Positions 56,690 to 58,555 of a stretch of DNA of 58,555 nt are shown in pieces. Position 1 is the first letter of the stretch. Every line of letters starts with the position of its first letter. The notes below the pieces were generated by a model. The model made no database searches, was not told the DNA's origin, and worked only from the letters and a program-made list of their open reading frames with translations. The stretch is from a virus: the IMG/VR virus record IMGVR_UViG_3300002835_000216, positions 1 to 58,555 of that record; one strand, written 5' to 3'. The translations under genes and the position numbers were made by a program.

Positions 56690-57025
56690 ATGAGCCAGTT
56701 TGATAAAACCGTATTTGGTAAAAAGAAATTCTCTGATTTATTAGAGGAAATCTATGACAATCAAAAGAAAAAAGATAAGCAAATAAATGCTCTTATCAAT
56801 GAACTAAAACCTATGATTGAAGAAATAGGTGACGCTACTCTCTTAGTTCCCTTAATTAAAGAATACCTAGAAATGGGCATCAAAAATGATGACCTATTAA
56901 TTAAAATGGCTGCCCTAGCACAACGTGCAATGAATAGTGAAGCAACTGATGCTGGCTTAGGAATTTCAGACGAAGAAAAACAACAATTACTTGATGAGAT
57001 AAGTAAGTTTAAATCTGAGGAGTAA
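56690..57025 (+). CDS. Hypothetical protein upstream of baseplate gene
   Basis: 111 aa, helical (LLEEIYDNQKKKDKQINALINELKP, then IEEIGDATLLVPLIKEYLEMG). Acidic C-terminus. Its size equals T4 gp33 and it sits next to gp55, but no sequence similarity is visible, so no such call is made. It has a late-type motif upstream and overlaps the next gene by 1 nt (TAATG). Confidence 0.55.
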   Translation: MSQFDKTVFGKKKFSDLLEEIYDNQKKKDKQINALINELKPMIEEIGDATLLVPLIKEYLEMGIKNDDLLIKMAALAQRAMNSEATDAGLGISDEEKQQLLDEISKFKSEE

Positions 57026-58224
57026 TGGCTAAAACAAATAGGTCAGGTGGTGTTTTAGGGGCTTTACTTGATAAGTCTAGATTTTCTATAGCTTTTCCTG
57101 TTCAAAATGTAGGTAGAGTAGTTAGCATAGTATTAGATGAGACTCATCCGCGTTGGAAAGAACTTGGTGAATGGAATGGTTTAGGTACAATTGAATATGT
57201 TTTAGTTGACCAACCTGTATCTCCAAACCAATCTTATCCTACAGCTAAACCCTATGATCCTTCTACTAGGAATTTACCTTTAATAAATGAGATAGTATTT
57301 ATCTCTTCTTTCCCAAATACTGATATAGGTGAATTTGCTTCATCTAAGACAGCTTATTATATGAGTGTTGTGGGTATTTGGAATCATCCCCACCATAATG
57401 CTTTTCCTCAAAACTCTAATATATTACCTCCCTCACAACAAAAAGATTATGTTGAGACAGAGTTAGGTAGTGTAAGAAGAGTAACAGATCAATCTACTGA
57501 GATATTTTTAGGAAGAACATTTGTTGAAAGAGGGAATATACATCCACTCTTACCATTTGAAGGAGATAGAATTTTTGAGGGTAGGTGGGGTAATTCAATC
57601 CGTTTAGGATCTACTGTTAAAAATACTCCTAATACATGGTCTTCTATAGGAACTAATGGCGACCCTATTACTATTATTCGTAATGGTCAAGGTAATCAAA
57701 CAGATGAAGGATGGATTCCAACTATAGAAGATATTAATAATGATGATACTTCTATATATTTTACTAGTACTCAAAAAATACCTTTAAAAGCCTCTAGTAC
57801 TTCTTACTCTAGTTATACTTCTAATCCACCAACCCAACCTAATGAGTACTCTGGTAAACAGCTTATTCTAAACTCAGGCCGTTTAGTATTTAATACTACA
57901 GAAGATCATTTACTTTTATCATCAACTAAAACTGTAAATATCAATGCTTTAAACAGTTTCAATGTTGACTCACCACAGTCAGTGATTCAATCCAATAGCG
58001 TGTTATTAGGTGGGGCTAATGCGGTACAACCATTACTTTACGGTGATACTACTATAACTCTTTTAACTCAATTAGTAGACCAATTATCTCTTTTAAGTGC
58101 AACTTTAACAAATATCCCAGTTTCTACAGTTGCATCAGCAGCTGGTCAGTTTATAACTTATTTAACTACCTTAAAGGTTCAATTAGAGACTACAACTAAA
58201 TCGAATATAAGTAAAACTCTGTAA
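57025..58224 (+). CDS. Baseplate/spike-like structural protein (gp5-like OB fold)
   Basis: 399 aa. VGRVVSIVLDETHPRWKELGEWNG reads as an N-terminal OB-like domain, and LLPFEGDRIFEGRWGNSIRLGST is a motif of baseplate/spike proteins of T4-like phages. C-terminal repeats of Ser/Thr/Leu and helix follow. No lysozyme domain is seen. Role in the baseplate hub is inferred. Confidence 0.6.
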   Translation: MAKTNRSGGVLGALLDKSRFSIAFPVQNVGRVVSIVLDETHPRWKELGEWNGLGTIEYVLVDQPVSPNQSYPTAKPYDPSTRNLPLINEIVFISSFPNTDIGEFASSKTAYYMSVVGIWNHPHHNAFPQNSNILPPSQQKDYVETELGSVRRVTDQSTEIFLGRTFVERGNIHPLLPFEGDRIFEGRWGNSIRLGSTVKNTPNTWSSIGTNGDPITIIRNGQGNQTDEGWIPTIEDINNDDTSIYFTSTQKIPLKASSTSYSSYTSNPPTQPNEYSGKQLILNSGRLVFNTTEDHLLLSSTKTVNINALNSFNVDSPQSVIQSNSVLLGGANAVQPLLYGDTTITLLTQLVDQLSLLSATLTNIPVSTVASAAGQFITYLTTLKVQLETTTKSNISKTL

Positions 58225-58555
58225 TGGCTGGGATTGATATAACTTCTATACAAAATGCTATCTCTGATCCTAAATCAGCTTTAGTAAAATTGTCTTTACT
58301 ATTAATTAAAAAAACATCAGATAACGAGAATTTAATTAAATTACCTTTAGAAAATTTACTAAAACAAATCCCAACAGACGGCACTTGCCCAGATCCTCAA
58401 ACACTACAAAATATTATAGACAAACGAAACAATATTGTAGAGTTTCTAAATAAATTTAGTACATTTTTAGATACTGTAATTTTTACATATACTGGAGTTA
58501 GTGTTGCTTTTGATGTTGCTTTATCTACTATAACTGGGTTGAAATTAACTAAAAC
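58224..58555 (+). CDS. Hypothetical structural protein, N-terminal part (partial)
   Basis: Open to the window end (110 residues); starts with TAATG overlap to the baseplate gene. IPTDGTCPDPQTLQNIIDKRNNIVEFLNKFSTFLDTV looks like a membrane- or baseplate-associated assembly protein; unrecognised. Confidence 0.6.
   Translation, partial: MAGIDITSIQNAISDPKSALVKLSLLLIKKTSDNENLIKLPLENLLKQIPTDGTCPDPQTLQNIIDKRNNIVEFLNKFSTFLDTVIFTYTGVSVAFDVALSTITGLKLTK

Noticed and set aside
56690-57025. gp33-like late co-activator
   Set aside because: Same size and neighbour as T4 gp33, but no recognisable similarity or clamp-binding C-terminal motif by eye.

Overview
This window is a contiguous piece of the genome of a large tailed phage of T4-like (myovirus) type. 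Every supported protein gene and tRNA is on the + strand, packed end to end with frequent ATGA/TAATG overlaps. The T4-type core is plain: a family B DNA polymerase (split in two), sliding clamp (gp45), clamp loader (gp44 and gp62), gp55-like late sigma factor, ATP-dependent DNA ligase, ThyX, a baseplate-like protein and tail-fibre/adhesin genes. The host is inferred to be a member of the Bacteroidota (Flavobacteriia-like). The evidence is about 29 promoters of the form TTTG-N20-TATATTTA, which match the Bacteroidota -33/-7 promoter class, A-rich leaders with no Shine-Dalgarno pairing, and a small lipoprotein with a typical lipobox. The DNA is AT-rich apart from the RNA genes and two non-coding blocks.

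Layout. 1-10.95 kb: nucleotide and replication functions (3' end of a GTP cyclohydrolase I, a MazG-like pyrophosphohydrolase, polymerase halves separated by a small ORF and an Smr protein, clamp, clamp loader) interleaved with a chaperone set (Hsp20, GroES, GroEL), then a DUF1599-like protein and a PD-(D/E)XK nuclease. 11.0-25.5 kb: a long uninterrupted carbohydrate operon with glycosyltransferases, two SDR epimerases/dehydratases, UDP-GlcNAc 2-epimerase, NeuB-like and NeuA-like proteins, a 2-hydroxyacid dehydrogenase and a methyltransferase; together these could make and activate a nonulosonic (sialic-type) acid. 25.5-34.8 kb: many small genes, a DksA-type zinc finger protein, an HNH-like protein, a membrane-anchored GH73-type lysin, DNA ligase, a metallophosphatase and ThyX. 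35-37.5 kb: adhesins (one fibrinogen-like, two LamG-like).

38.9-46.0 kb is the most unusual part. A 665-bp non-coding block carrying 11-bp-phased TTTTGACA repeats is followed by about 20 short genes, nearly all with their own promoter and a near-identical leader, several with a terminator hairpin fused to the next promoter. A second non-coding block (about 340 bp) closes the array. 47.0-51.3 kb: a MoxR-type AAA+ ATPase, an unknown protein, a metallopeptidase-VWA protein and a nucleotidyltransferase-like protein form a compact module. 51.6-54.2 kb: a tRNA array with 13 standard tRNAs, two tRNA-like elements with abnormal middles, three structured non-coding stretches, an RNase H-like (YkuK-type) gene and a lipoprotein gene. 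54.2-58.6 kb: an HD-domain protein, late sigma factor gp55 and the start of a baseplate region.

How it fits together. Host-type promoters would give early/middle expression of the small-gene array and MoxR-VWA module. gp55, with the gp45 clamp, would switch transcription to late genes, where a second motif (TATTTATA or TATTTATT) lies immediately before several structural genes. The chaperones would assist folding, the tRNAs supplement translation, and the sugar pathway probably decorates the virion or alters the host surface. The best candidates for undescribed biology are the MoxR/VWA/NTase module, the promoter-terminator array with its phased repeats, the structured RNAs in the tRNA array, and the phage nonulosonic-acid operon. 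All assignments are from reading motifs by eye; no database search was run.
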